Part shown: one piece after another, positions 23,814-32,316 of the stretch
How the letters are laid out: each line of letters begins with the position of its first letter
Position numbering within the stretch: the stretch's first letter is position 1
NCBI RefSeq assembly: GCF_023954305.1
Contig: NZ_JAMLIG010000001.1
Location: 3,306,001 to 3,370,000, forward strand
DNA: 64,000 bases
Reading direction: 5' to 3'
DNA from: Mesorhizobium sp.
GTDB taxonomy: Bacteria; Pseudomonadota; Alphaproteobacteria; Rhizobiales; Rhizobiaceae
Position numbers and translations under genes: made by a program
The notes under the pieces: generated by a model
What the model was told of the DNA's origin: nothing
The model's input: only the letters and a program-made list of their open reading frames with translations
The model's database searches: none

Positions 23814-24185
23814 GTGCACACTGTCGTGGAAACGCCCGCCTACCTCGCATCCGCGAAGGACGAGGGCGTCGATGACGATGAGCGCGCGGAGATCGTCCGG
23901 TTCCTGGCTGACAATCCCAGCGCCGGTGATCTGATTGTCGGGACTGGTGGGGCGCGAAAGGTCCGATTTGCCGGTCGTGGTCACGGAAAGAGCGGCGGCT
24001 ACCGGGTCATCACTTTCTTCGCGGGTGACGATATCCCGCTGTTTCTGCTCGATATCTACGGCAAGGGCAATCGCGCGAATCTGACGAAGGCCGAGCGGAA
24101 CGAGCTTCGACCGGTCCTTTCGGAACTGCCGAACGCATGGCGGGCCGCGAGGGTCGAGAGAATGAAGCGGAGACACGGAAAATGA
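23814..24185 (+). CDS. RelE/HigB-family toxin
   Basis: A 123-residue type II toxin. The RelE/ParE-type pattern is clear: ETPAYL, then GDLIVGTGGARKVRFAGRGHGKSGGYRVITFF (about 38-67), and the C-terminal LFLLDIYGKGNRANLTKAER. Such proteins cleave mRNA at the ribosome. The GTG start at 23814 matches the family N-terminus (VHTVVETP), and the promoter geometry predicts a leaderless or nearly leaderless mRNA. The stop overlaps the antitoxin start (ATGA), giving toxin-first HigBA order. Confidence 0.88.
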   Translation: MHTVVETPAYLASAKDEGVDDDERAEIVRFLADNPSAGDLIVGTGGARKVRFAGRGHGKSGGYRVITFFAGDDIPLFLLDIYGKGNRANLTKAERNELRPVLSELPNAWRAARVERMKRRHGK

Positions 24186-24478
24186 CGAAGCCGGGATCGC
24201 GAATTCTTCAAGGCGCGCGCGAGGCACTGGCCTTTGCCGAAGGGCGGGCGGACATCGATGCGTTCCGCGTTCATGTGCCGGAGACGGTGGACGTGAAGAA
24301 AATTCGGCGCAAGCTCGGTCTGACTCAGCAGGCGTTCGCCGCCCGCTACGGCTTTACCGTCGGGCGGGTACGCGACTGGGAGCAGGGTCGGTCGCCCGTG
24401 GACACGTCGTCGCGAATCCTTCTGCTCGTCATCGAAAACGAGCCGGAGGCCATCGAGCGGGCTCTCGCGGCCGCATAG
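24182..24478 (+). CDS. HigA-type XRE-family antitoxin
   Basis: A 98-residue antitoxin with a central helix-turn-helix (about residues 38-75: VKKIRRKLGLTQQAFAARYG and VGRVRDWEQGR). The first about 30 residues are the toxin-facing extension. It overlaps the toxin gene by four bases and should repress the promoter through the 23789-23801 palindrome. The upstream open frame to 24137 is internal to the toxin gene and is rejected. Confidence 0.87.
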   Translation: MTKPGSRILQGAREALAFAEGRADIDAFRVHVPETVDVKKIRRKLGLTQQAFAARYGFTVGRVRDWEQGRSPVDTSSRILLLVIENEPEAIERALAAA

Positions 24479-24557
24479 GTCGACGCAGGCGGGTTGATCC
24501 CGCTCAAGGTCCGGCCATCGATCGGCCGTTAGGCTCCTCCGCATTGGAGAAGCCGCC

Positions 24558-25139
24558 ATGCCGAAGAAAATACTGGTCATCAACGGACATCCCGATCCGC
24601 GGCCGGAGCGCTTCGTCCATGCGCTCGCGGCGGCCTATGCGGAGGGTGCGGAGGCCGGCGGGCACGAGGTGCGGCGGCTTTCGATCGGCGAACTCGACAT
24701 TCCGGTGCTGACGCGGCGCGAAGACTGGGAGAACGGTCCGGTGCCGCAGCCGCTGAGCGACGCCGCCGGCTCAATGGCCTGGGCCGACCATATCGTGCTC
24801 GCCTATCCGCTCTGGCTAGGCGATATGCCGGCGCTGCTCAAGGCCTTCCTCGAGCAGATCGGCCGGCCGGGGGTGGCCATCGACAAGGGCGCCCGGTCGC
24901 TGTCTCCGGGCCTGTGGAAGGGCAAGTCGGCGCGGCTCGTCGTGACGATGGGCATGCCGGCCTTCGTCTACAACTGGTATTTCGGGGCGCATTCGGTGAG
25001 GAGCTTGAAGCGCAACATCCTCAATTTCGTCGGCATTTCGCCGGTACGCTCGTCGATTGTCGGCATGGTCGAGGGCTCGGCCGAAAGCCGCGCCGAATGG
25101 CTGGAGACAATGCGCACACTGGGACGCAAGGCTCAGTAA
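24558..25139 (+). CDS. NAD(P)H dehydrogenase (quinone) / flavodoxin-fold oxidoreductase
   Basis: A 193-residue flavodoxin-like protein. The FMN phosphate loop is VINGHPDPRPERF (about 7-19), and the flavin-contact segment is YPLWLGDMPALLKAFLEQI (about 76-94). It resembles KefF/MdaB-type quinone reductases, which carry out two-electron reduction of quinones or azo compounds in the cytosol. The start at 24558 follows a GGAG-like sequence. It converges with betB (the 3' ends overlap by seven bases) and is not obviously part of the bet pathway. Confidence 0.85.
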   Translation: MPKKILVINGHPDPRPERFVHALAAAYAEGAEAGGHEVRRLSIGELDIPVLTRREDWENGPVPQPLSDAAGSMAWADHIVLAYPLWLGDMPALLKAFLEQIGRPGVAIDKGARSLSPGLWKGKSARLVVTMGMPAFVYNWYFGAHSVRSLKRNILNFVGISPVRSSIVGMVEGSAESRAEWLETMRTLGRKAQ

Positions 25140-26596
25140 GGGCTCTCGACGTTGCCGGTCTCGACATAGACCGACTTGACCTGGCTGTAGTGACGGAGCG
25201 CTTCCAACGAATTCTCCCGGCCGATGCCGGAGCTCTTGGCGCCGCCGAAGGGAATTTCGACGGGCGAGAGGTTGTAGTGGTTGATCCACAGCGTGCCCGC
25301 CTGGAGGTCGGCCGCCACACGGTGGGCGCGGGCCATGTCCTTCGTGAACACACCGGCGGAGAGGCCGAACTCGGTGTCGTTGGCCCGTGCCACGACCTCG
25401 TCCTCGGCGTCGAACGACAGCACGCTCATCACCGGGCCGAAGATTTCCTCGCGGGCGATGGTCATGTCGTCGGTGACGCCGGTGAACACGGTCGGCTCGA
25501 CATAGAAGCCGTTCTCGAAGCCCTGCAGCTTCGGCGCGCCGCCGCCGGTGGCGAGCGTTGCGCCCTCCTTCCTGCCGATCTCGATGTAGCCAAGCACCTT
25601 GTCGTGCTGCGCCTTGTTGATCAGCGGGCCCATCTGCGTCTCGGGATCGAGCGGGTCGCCGAGCCTGATCTTCTTGGTGCGCTCGACCAGGCGGTCGACG
25701 AAGCGGCCGTGCAGGTCCTTCTCGACGAAGACGCGGGTGCCGTTGGAGCAGACCTGGCCGGTGGAATAGAAATTGCCGAGCATGGCGCCGGAGACGGCAT
25801 TCTCGAGGTCGGCGTCCTCGAAGACGATGAGCGGCGACTTGCCGCCGAGCTCCATCGTCGCGTGCTTCATCTGCGAGCCGGCGAGCGCCAGCACCTTCTT
25901 GCCGGTCGGTACCGAGCCGGTCAGCGAGACTTTCGCCACGACCGTATGGCCGGCGAGCGCGGCACCCACATCGCCATAGCCCTGCACGACGTTGAACAGG
26001 CCGTCCGGCAGGCCGGCCTCGGTGTAGATCTCGGCGAGCGCGAGGGCGGAGAGCGGCGTGTTTTCCGACGGCTTGAACACCATCGCATTGCCCATGGCGA
26101 GAGCGGGCGCGGATTTCCAGCCGGCGCCCTGGATCGGGTAGTTCCAGGCGCCGATGCCGACGCAGACGCCGAGCGGCTCGCGGCGGGTGTAGGCGAAGGG
26201 GCCGCCGAGATCGACATGGTCGCCGTGGAAGGCGGCGATCGCGCCGCCGAAGAATTCCAGCGCATCGGCGGCGGAGGCCGGGTCGGCGACGAGCGTCTCC
26301 TGGATTGCCTTGCCGGTGTCGAGCGTCTCCAGACGCGCCAGTTCGGCATTGCGCGCGCGTAAAATGTCGGAGGCGCGTCGCAGGATGCGGCCGCGCTCGA
26401 CGGGCTTGAGCCGCGCCCAGGCCGGCTGGGCGGCGCGCGCGGCCTCGACCGCGAGCTCGACGATGTTGGGCGTGGCGGAATGCAGCGTCGCAATCGTCTC
26501 GCCGGTCGCCGGATAGATGACCGGCAACGTCTTGCCGCCTTCGTCCTCGACGAAGCGGCCGTTGATATAGTGCGAGGCTTTCGGCTGGGCGGTCAT
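25133..26596 (-). CDS. betB: Betaine aldehyde dehydrogenase
   Basis: A 487-residue NAD(P)-dependent aldehyde dehydrogenase that oxidises betaine aldehyde to glycine betaine. The catalytic cysteine is C283 in GQVCSNGTRVF, the general base E249 is in MELGGKSP, and the coenzyme loop is SLTGSVPTGK (224-233). Length and sequence fit BetB. It is the last gene of the bet operon, separated from betA by 114 bp containing an inverted-repeat cluster. It probably depends on the betI promoter, but a separate or processed transcript is possible. Confidence 0.93.
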   Translation of the reverse strand: MTAQPKASHYINGRFVEDEGGKTLPVIYPATGETIATLHSATPNIVELAVEAARAAQPAWARLKPVERGRILRRASDILRARNAELARLETLDTGKAIQETLVADPASAADALEFFGGAIAAFHGDHVDLGGPFAYTRREPLGVCVGIGAWNYPIQGAGWKSAPALAMGNAMVFKPSENTPLSALALAEIYTEAGLPDGLFNVVQGYGDVGAALAGHTVVAKVSLTGSVPTGKKVLALAGSQMKHATMELGGKSPLIVFEDADLENAVSGAMLGNFYSTGQVCSNGTRVFVEKDLHGRFVDRLVERTKKIRLGDPLDPETQMGPLINKAQHDKVLGYIEIGRKEGATLATGGGAPKLQGFENGFYVEPTVFTGVTDDMTIAREEIFGPVMSVLSFDAEDEVVARANDTEFGLSAGVFTKDMARAHRVAADLQAGTLWINHYNLSPVEIPFGGAKSSGIGRENSLEALRHYSQVKSVYVETGNVESPY

Positions 26597-26599
26597 GTC

Positions 26600-26708
26600 A
26601 AACCCCGTCGGTTGTTCGTCGGTCTTCGGTCGTTCTGGATGTAGTCTGTCCGATCGCGCGAGGCCAGCAAACCCTCACGACCGACGACCGACGTCCTACG
26701 ACCGACTC
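26600..26708. repeat. Intercistronic cluster of GGTCGTCGGTC-type repeats
   Basis: Short direct copies of a CGACCGA-type heptamer occur on one side (about 26677-26705) and their complement on the other (about 26608-26636), so the betA-betB spacer can fold into an imperfect long hairpin. It could set relative betA/betB mRNA stability. It is not a CRISPR array. Confidence 0.5.
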
Positions 26709-26710
26709 CC

Positions 26711-28363
26711 TCACCGGTCGCTCTCGCGCCAGCGCGGATTGATCCACGGTTCCTGGTTGGAGGGCGGCAGGGGTGCCTTGCCGAGGATGTGGTCGGAGGC
26801 CTTCTCGCCGGTCATGATCGACGGCGCGTTCAAGTTGCCGTTGGTCACCCGCGGGAATATCGAGGAGTCGGCGACGCGGAGGCCTTCGACGCCGATCACG
26901 CGGCATTCCGGGTCGACCACGGCATGACGGTCGTCCGCGCGGCCCATGCGGCAGGTGCCGCAGGGGTGGTAGGCGCTCTCGGCATGCTCGCGAATGAAAT
27001 CGTCGAGTTCGTCGTCGCTCTGGACGTGGCCGCCGGGCGAGATTTCCTTGCCTCGGAACGGATCGAAGGCCTTCTGACCGAAGATCTCGCGCGTGAGGCG
27101 GATGCAGTGGCGGAAATCGGTCCAGTCGTCCGGATGCGACATGTAGTTGAACCGGATGACCGGCGGCATGGCGGGTTCGGCCGAGCGCAGCGTGACCGAT
27201 CCGCGCGACTTCGAGCGCATCGGCCCGACATGCGCCTGGAAGCCGTGCGATTTAGCCGCCGACTTGCCATCGTAGCGCATGGCCGCCGGCAGGAAGTGGT
27301 ACTGGATGTCGGGATAGTCGACACCGGCCCTGGAGCGGACGAAGGCGGCGGCCTCGAAATGGTTGGTGGCGCCGAGCCCGTCGCCCCAGAAGAGCCAGCG
27401 CGCGCCGATCAGCGCCTTGGAGAAGGGGTTCAGCACCGAATAGAGCGTGATCGGCTGCGTCGCCTCCTGCTGGATGTAGAGCTCCATGTGGTCCTGCAGG
27501 TTCTGCCCGACGCCCGGCCGGTCGGCGACGACCTCGATGCCATGCTCCGCCAGGTGCGCGGCAGGGCCGATGCCGGAGAGCATCAGGAGTTTCGGCGAAT
27601 TGATCGAGGAGGCGGCGAGCACGACCTCACGCTTCGCCCTGACGATCTCGATCTCCGCGCCAACCTGGATCTCGACGCCGGTGGCCCGCTGGTTTTCGAT
27701 CACAACACGACGGGCCAATCCCTTGAGAAGACTGACGTTCTGCCGCCTCAGCGCCGGCCGCAGATAGGCGTTGGCGGCGGACCAGCGGCGGCCGAGATGG
27801 ATGGTCTGCTCCATCCAGCCGAAACCTTCCTGCTTCGAGCCGTTGTAGTCCTCGGTGGTCTCGAAGCCTGCCTCGCGGCCGGCCTCGACGAAGGCCTTGT
27901 AGAGCGGGTTGAGCCGCAGGCCGCGCTTGACGTGCAACGGGCCATCGGTGCCGCGCCAGCCCGCCTCGCCGTCCTTCGAGTTCTCCATCCGCTTGAAGTA
28001 GGGCAGCACGTCGGCATAGGACCAGCCCGCCGCGCCCTGTTCGGCCCAATGGTCGAAGTCGCGGGCATGGCCGCGCACATAGACCATGCCGTTGATCGAG
28101 GACGAGCCGCCGATGACCTTGCCGCGCGGGGTGGCCAGCACGCGCCCGCCGAGATGCGGTTCCGGCTCGGTGCGGAAGCCCCAGTCGTAGAGGCTCATGT
28201 TCATCGGGATCGACAGCGCCGACGGCATCTGGATCAGCGGACCGAAATCGGACCCGCCATGCTCGATGACGATGACCGTGTTCTTGCCGTCCTCGGAGAG
28301 CCGATAAGCGAGCGCGCAGCCGGCGGAGCCGGCGCCGACGATGACGAAATCCGCCTCACGCAT
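26711..28363 (-). CDS. betA: Choline dehydrogenase (GMC oxidoreductase)
   Basis: A 550-residue FAD enzyme oxidising choline to betaine aldehyde. The N-terminal dinucleotide-binding loop is VGAGSAGCALAYRLSEDG, the GMC signature GKVIGGSSSINGMVYVRGH is present, and the C-terminal catalytic region holds YHPCGTCRMG and the final active-site histidine/asparagine stretch around TNGNLNAPSIMTGEKA. The start at 28363 (MREADFV) matches rhizobial BetA; an ATG at 28372 is also possible. Either overlaps the end of the upstream dehydratase, so expression is coupled. It is probably membrane-associated and donates electrons to the respiratory chain. Confidence 0.93.
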   Translation of the reverse strand: MREADFVIVGAGSAGCALAYRLSEDGKNTVIVIEHGGSDFGPLIQMPSALSIPMNMSLYDWGFRTEPEPHLGGRVLATPRGKVIGGSSSINGMVYVRGHARDFDHWAEQGAAGWSYADVLPYFKRMENSKDGEAGWRGTDGPLHVKRGLRLNPLYKAFVEAGREAGFETTEDYNGSKQEGFGWMEQTIHLGRRWSAANAYLRPALRRQNVSLLKGLARRVVIENQRATGVEIQVGAEIEIVRAKREVVLAASSINSPKLLMLSGIGPAAHLAEHGIEVVADRPGVGQNLQDHMELYIQQEATQPITLYSVLNPFSKALIGARWLFWGDGLGATNHFEAAAFVRSRAGVDYPDIQYHFLPAAMRYDGKSAAKSHGFQAHVGPMRSKSRGSVTLRSAEPAMPPVIRFNYMSHPDDWTDFRHCIRLTREIFGQKAFDPFRGKEISPGGHVQSDDELDDFIREHAESAYHPCGTCRMGRADDRHAVVDPECRVIGVEGLRVADSSIFPRVTNGNLNAPSIMTGEKASDHILGKAPLPPSNQEPWINPRWRESDR

Positions 28364-29351
28364 CGCCGACATGCCTCGAAAAATCCTCGAGCGAGACGTT
28401 GCCGCCGGTGGCCATGACCAGCACCGACTTGCCCTTGGCGTCGACGACGCCGTCGAGCAGGGCGGCCAGCGCCGCGGCGCCGGACGGCTCCAGCACCAGC
28501 TTCAGCCGCTCGAAGGCGGTCTTCATGGCACGCCGCACCGCCGCGTCGCTCACGGAGACGCCGCGCACGCCCGCCGCGCTGACCGCGGCGAAGGGCGCAT
28601 CGCCCGGGCGGCGCGCCATCAAGCCGTCGCAGATCGTCGACGGGCCGATCGGCGTCGTCTCGATCGCGCCGTGGGCGAGCGAGGAGCCCATGCCGTCGAA
28701 GCCTTCCGGCTCGACACCGATGAGTTCGGTGCGCGGCGAGAGATAATGGAAGGCAAGCGCCACTCCGCCGATCAGCCCGCCGCCGCCGACGCAGCACAGC
28801 ATCATGTCGACGGAGGCACCCTTGTCGTCGAGCTGGCGGATCGCCTCCAGCCCGGCACCGGCCTGGCCGGCGACGATCTCCGGGTCGTCGAACGGGTGGA
28901 GCAGGGTCAGGCCCTGCTCGACGGAGATGGCGCGGGCGCGCTCTGCCGCGACCTCCTCGCGGGCGCGCGTTCCGTGTTCGGTCGAGATGACGGTCGCGCC
29001 GAAGCTCTCCGCGCCGCGCTTCTTGGCGGCCGGTGCGTCGACCGGCATGACGATGGTGACCGGGATGCCGAGCGCCTCGCCGGCGGCGGCGAGCCCCTGC
29101 GCGAAATTGCCGGATGAATAGGCGACCACGCCGCGCGCGGCCTCCTGCGGGGAAAGCTGCTTCAGCCGCCAGTAGGCGCCGCGCACCTTGAAGGAACCCG
29201 CCCATTGCAGCGATTCCGGTTTCACGAAGACGCGGGCAGCACCCGTCTCCTTCGCGAGCGCGCGGGATTCGAGCAGCGGCGTCACCTGCGTCGCCTGCGA
29301 GGTGACGGCATAGGCGCGGCGGAGGTGATCGAGGGACGGGACGAGAGGCAT
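28356..29351 (-). CDS. PLP-dependent threonine/serine dehydratase-like enzyme in the bet operon
   Basis: A 331-residue fold-type II PLP enzyme. The Schiff-base lysine is K55 in GSFKVRGA, followed by the substrate loop SSGNFAQG and the phosphate-binding glycine loop CVGGGGLIGG. It lacks the C-terminal ACT regulatory domain of biosynthetic IlvA, so it is a catabolic-type serine/threonine dehydratase or an EutB-like enzyme of ectoine catabolism. It overlaps betC by one base (TGATG) and betA at its 3' end, so it is genuinely part of the operon. A role downstream of betaine demethylation (serine to pyruvate) is possible but is inference. Confidence 0.85.
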   Translation of the reverse strand: MPLVPSLDHLRRAYAVTSQATQVTPLLESRALAKETGAARVFVKPESLQWAGSFKVRGAYWRLKQLSPQEAARGVVAYSSGNFAQGLAAAGEALGIPVTIVMPVDAPAAKKRGAESFGATVISTEHGTRAREEVAAERARAISVEQGLTLLHPFDDPEIVAGQAGAGLEAIRQLDDKGASVDMMLCCVGGGGLIGGVALAFHYLSPRTELIGVEPEGFDGMGSSLAHGAIETTPIGPSTICDGLMARRPGDAPFAAVSAAGVRGVSVSDAAVRRAMKTAFERLKLVLEPSGAAALAALLDGVVDAKGKSVLVMATGGNVSLEDFSRHVGDA

Positions 29352-30874
29352 CACTCCCCCCTCGGGTAGCGCTTGGACTCTTCGAGCACGTTCAGGTCCA
29401 TGTGGTTGCGCATGTAGCGCTCGGAGGCCTTCTGCAGCGGCTGGAAGTCCCACGGGAAATAGGAGCCGTTGCGCAATGCCGGATAGACGACCCAGCGCCG
29501 CGCCTGGCTCTCGCGCACCTCGGCGTCGAAGCGCGCCATGTCCCAGCGGGCGCGGACTTTCGCCATGAAGGAGGCGACGAGATGTGCATGGGCCGTGTCG
29601 CCGGCCAGGTTGTCGCGCTCCAGCGGATCGGCTTCAAGGTCGAACAGCTGCGGCGGGTCGAGCTCGCAATGGACAAATTTCCAGCGGCCCTCGCGGATCG
29701 CCACCATGGGCGCGTAAGAGCCTTCGGCCGCATATTCCATCAGCACCGGCTCGGTGCGCGGTCCGCCGTGCACGAGCGGTACGAGGGACTGGCCGTCGGT
29801 CCAGGGCATGATCGCAGACATGTCGATGCCGGCGAGGTCGCAAAGCGTCGGACAGACGTCGAGGTTCGAGACCGGCACATCGATCAGGCCGGCGGCGATG
29901 CCCTTTCCGGCGATCATCAGCGGCACGCGGGCGGAGCCCTCGTAGAAGCTCATCTTGAACCAGAGGCCGCGCTCGCCCAGCATCTCGCCATGGTCGGAGC
30001 AGAACAGGACGACCGTGTCGTCGGCCATGCGGGTGCGCTGCAGCGTGTCGAGGAGTTCGCCCACCTTGTCGTCGACATAGGAGATGTTGGCGAAATAGCC
30101 GCGCCGCGAGCGCCGCACCTGGTCGGGCGTGATGTCGAAGGAGGGATAGTCGCTGGCGAGATAGAGGCGCTGCGAATGCGGGTCCTGCTTGTCGTGCGGG
30201 ATGAACGGGGTTTCGGGATCGAGCGCCTGGCAGTTCTCGTACAGATCCCAGTATTTCTTCCGCGCCACGAACGGGTCGTGCGGGTGCGACAGGGACACCG
30301 TGAGCATCCAGGGCCGGCGGGTTGGATCGTCGTTGTCGCGCGACAGCTGGTAGAGCTTCTGGTTGGCGAGGAAGGCGACCTCGTCGTCATATTCGAGCTG
30401 GTTGGTGGTCTCGGCGACGCCGGCGCCGGTGACGGAACCGAGATTGTGGTACCACCAGTCGATGCGTTCGCCGGGCTTGCGGTAGTCGGGCGTCCAGCCG
30501 AAGTCGGCCGGGTAGATGTCGGTCGTCAGCCGCTCCTCGAAGCCGTGCAACTGGTCCGGCCCGACGAAATGCATCTTGCCCGACAGGCAGGTGTAATAGC
30601 CGGCGGCGCGGAGATGGTGCGCGAAGGTCGGGATCGACGAAATGTATTCGGCGGCATTGTCGTAAACGCGGGTGCGCGACGGCAATTGCCCGCTCATGAA
30701 CGAGGCGCGGCCCGGCGCGCAGAGCGGCGAGGCGGTGTAGTTGCTGGCGAAGCGGGCGGATCGCGCCGCCAACGCCCTGAGATTCGGCACATGCAGGAAG
30801 TCGGCGGGACCGTCAGGGAACAGCGTTCCCGTCAGCTGGTCGACCATGATGACGAGGATGTTGGGGCGGATCAT
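29351..30874 (-). CDS. betC: Choline-sulfatase
   Basis: A 507-residue type I sulfatase that releases choline from choline-O-sulfate. The formylglycine site is C52 in CAPGRAS (C-x-P-x-R), metal ligands include D12 in MVDQ and the SDHGEMLGE segment, and HPHDPF is family-typical. There is no signal peptide, consistent with cytoplasmic BetC. It needs a sulfatase-modifying enzyme encoded elsewhere. The start overlaps the betI stop (ATGA). Its presence identifies a rhizobial-type bet operon that can use plant- or fungus-derived choline sulfate. Confidence 0.94.
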   Translation of the reverse strand: MIRPNILVIMVDQLTGTLFPDGPADFLHVPNLRALAARSARFASNYTASPLCAPGRASFMSGQLPSRTRVYDNAAEYISSIPTFAHHLRAAGYYTCLSGKMHFVGPDQLHGFEERLTTDIYPADFGWTPDYRKPGERIDWWYHNLGSVTGAGVAETTNQLEYDDEVAFLANQKLYQLSRDNDDPTRRPWMLTVSLSHPHDPFVARKKYWDLYENCQALDPETPFIPHDKQDPHSQRLYLASDYPSFDITPDQVRRSRRGYFANISYVDDKVGELLDTLQRTRMADDTVVLFCSDHGEMLGERGLWFKMSFYEGSARVPLMIAGKGIAAGLIDVPVSNLDVCPTLCDLAGIDMSAIMPWTDGQSLVPLVHGGPRTEPVLMEYAAEGSYAPMVAIREGRWKFVHCELDPPQLFDLEADPLERDNLAGDTAHAHLVASFMAKVRARWDMARFDAEVRESQARRWVVYPALRNGSYFPWDFQPLQKASERYMRNHMDLNVLEESKRYPRGE

Positions 30875-31455
30875 CTCGCCCTCTCCAGCTTGAGCGATAT
30901 GTAGTCTTCGACGAGGGCGATCGCCGAGGCGGGATCGGGCGCGCCGTTCTTCAGCGCGCGGCGGATGTAGAGACCGTCGATCAGCGCCGCGATGCCCTCG
31001 GCGGCGTGGAGGGCCTCGCGGCGCGGCATGAGGCGCAGCAGCGCATCGGCGAGGTTCGAGTGCAGCCGCCGCGCATAGATCGTGAGCAACCGGCGCATCT
31101 CGGGCGAACGCTGCGCCTCGACATAGAAGGCGAGCCAGGCGGCCACGACCTCCTCGCCGAACTGCGGTGCGGAGAAGTTGACCGCGACGATGGCCGAAAG
31201 CCGCTCGCGCGGTGTCCCGGCGCGGACGAGGGCGGAGCGCAGTTCACGGCCGAGATCGGCGAGCAGCGAGCGCATCGTGGCGCGCAGCAGATCGTCCTTG
31301 GCGCCGAAATAGTGATGCGCGAGCGCCGAGGAGACGCCGGCGCGGCCGGCGATCTGCGACATGGTCACATCAAGAGACCCGTGCTCGCCGATGGCGGCCA
31401 CGGCGGCGTCGATCAGCGCGCGACGGCGCAGAGGTTCCATTCCGATCTTCGGCAT
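30871..31455 (-). CDS. betI: TetR-family repressor BetI
   Basis: A 194-residue TetR regulator. The helix-turn-helix is in the first about 55 residues (RRRALIDAAVAAIGEHG, then TMSQIAGRAGVSSALAHHYF). The larger C-terminal domain should bind choline. It is the first gene of betI-betC-dehydratase-betA-betB and overlaps betC. The palindrome 31474-31487 just upstream is the expected autoregulatory operator, so choline would relieve repression of the whole operon. The ATG at 31455 is used; an internal ATG at 31440 cannot be excluded. Confidence 0.92.
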   Translation of the reverse strand: MPKIGMEPLRRRALIDAAVAAIGEHGSLDVTMSQIAGRAGVSSALAHHYFGAKDDLLRATMRSLLADLGRELRSALVRAGTPRERLSAIVAVNFSAPQFGEEVVAAWLAFYVEAQRSPEMRRLLTIYARRLHSNLADALLRLMPRREALHAAEGIAALIDGLYIRRALKNGAPDPASAIALVEDYISLKLERAR

Positions 31456-31473
31456 CGGCGGAGGCTATTTTTT

Positions 31474-31487
31474 ATTGACGCGTCAAT
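31474..31487. promoter_or_regulatory. BetI-type operator
   Basis: ATTGACGCGTCAAT is a perfect 14-bp palindrome 19 bp upstream of betI. On the minus strand it extends to TTGATTGACGCGTCAATAAA, which closely resembles the BetI-binding site known from E. coli. It also lies close to the divergent SDR gene, which could share the control. Confidence 0.7.
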
Positions 31488-31572
31488 CAATAAAAATACC
31501 GCCACCCGATGCCGCGATTGCGTCACGCTATCCGATCTTTACCCGAGCCGCGGTCGCGTCCATTCTGTCGCC

Positions 31573-32316
31573 ATGAGACATGCGGCGGTGGTGACGGGCG
31601 GCGCATCTGGGATCGGGCTGGCGGTCGTGTCCCGGCTGCTCGAGGACGGCTGGCCGGTCGCGGTCATCGACTTCAACGCGGAGGCGCTTCTCCAAGCCGA
31701 GAACGACCTGGAGGGCGAGAACGTCATCTTCATCCAGGCCGACGTCACCGACGACGACGAGGTGGCGGCCGCCTTCGACGAGATCGTCGATCGCCTGGGC
31801 CTGATCGGCGGACTGGTGAACTCGGCGGCGATCGCGCGGGCGGCGGGCGTCGAGGACACCACCGCCGAACTGCTGCGCGAAATGCTGGAGGCCAATCTGG
31901 TCGGCCCGTTCCTTACCTCCAAGGCCGCGCTCGAGCGCATGGGCGAGACGCTGTCGATCGTCAATCTGGGTTCGGTCTCCGGCCTGCGCGCCAATCGTGG
32001 GCGCCTCGCCTACGGCTCGGCCAAGGCGGGGTTGAAGCTGATGACCGAGGTGATGGCGGTGGAACTGGCCGGCCAGGCCGTTCGTGTCAACTGCGTGGCG
32101 CCCGGCCCGATCGACACGCCGATGGTGGCGCGCCTGCACGGGGCCGGCGAGCGCGGCTTGTGGCGCGAGCGCGTACCGCAGGACCGCTACGGCCGGCCCG
32201 ACGAGGTGGCCGGCGCCATCGCCTTTCTTCTGTCACCCGAGGCGAGCTATATCACCGGCCAGACCGTCGCCGTCGACGGCGGGTTCATGGCAGGTGGCAT
32301 CATTCGTGAAGACTGA
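31573..32316 (+). CDS. Short-chain dehydrogenase/reductase
   Basis: A 247-residue classical SDR. It has the coenzyme loop TGGASGIG (8-15), the NSAA structural motif, the catalytic Ser in LGSVSG, the Tyr/Lys pair in YGSAKAG, and the C-terminal ITGQTVAVDGG signature. It is an NAD(P)-dependent oxidoreductase of the FabG type with unknown substrate. It is divergent from betI across an interval that holds the BetI-like operator, so coregulation with betaine synthesis is possible. Its last 11 bases overlap the start of the next gene. Confidence 0.88.
   Translation: MRHAAVVTGGASGIGLAVVSRLLEDGWPVAVIDFNAEALLQAENDLEGENVIFIQADVTDDDEVAAAFDEIVDRLGLIGGLVNSAAIARAAGVEDTTAELLREMLEANLVGPFLTSKAALERMGETLSIVNLGSVSGLRANRGRLAYGSAKAGLKLMTEVMAVELAGQAVRVNCVAPGPIDTPMVARLHGAGERGLWRERVPQDRYGRPDEVAGAIAFLLSPEASYITGQTVAVDGGFMAGGIIRED

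Noticed and set aside
26600..26708. Repeated CGACCGA units as a possible CRISPR array
   Set aside because: Units are only about 7-10 bp, irregular, lack spacers and form an inverted pair; no cas genes are present.
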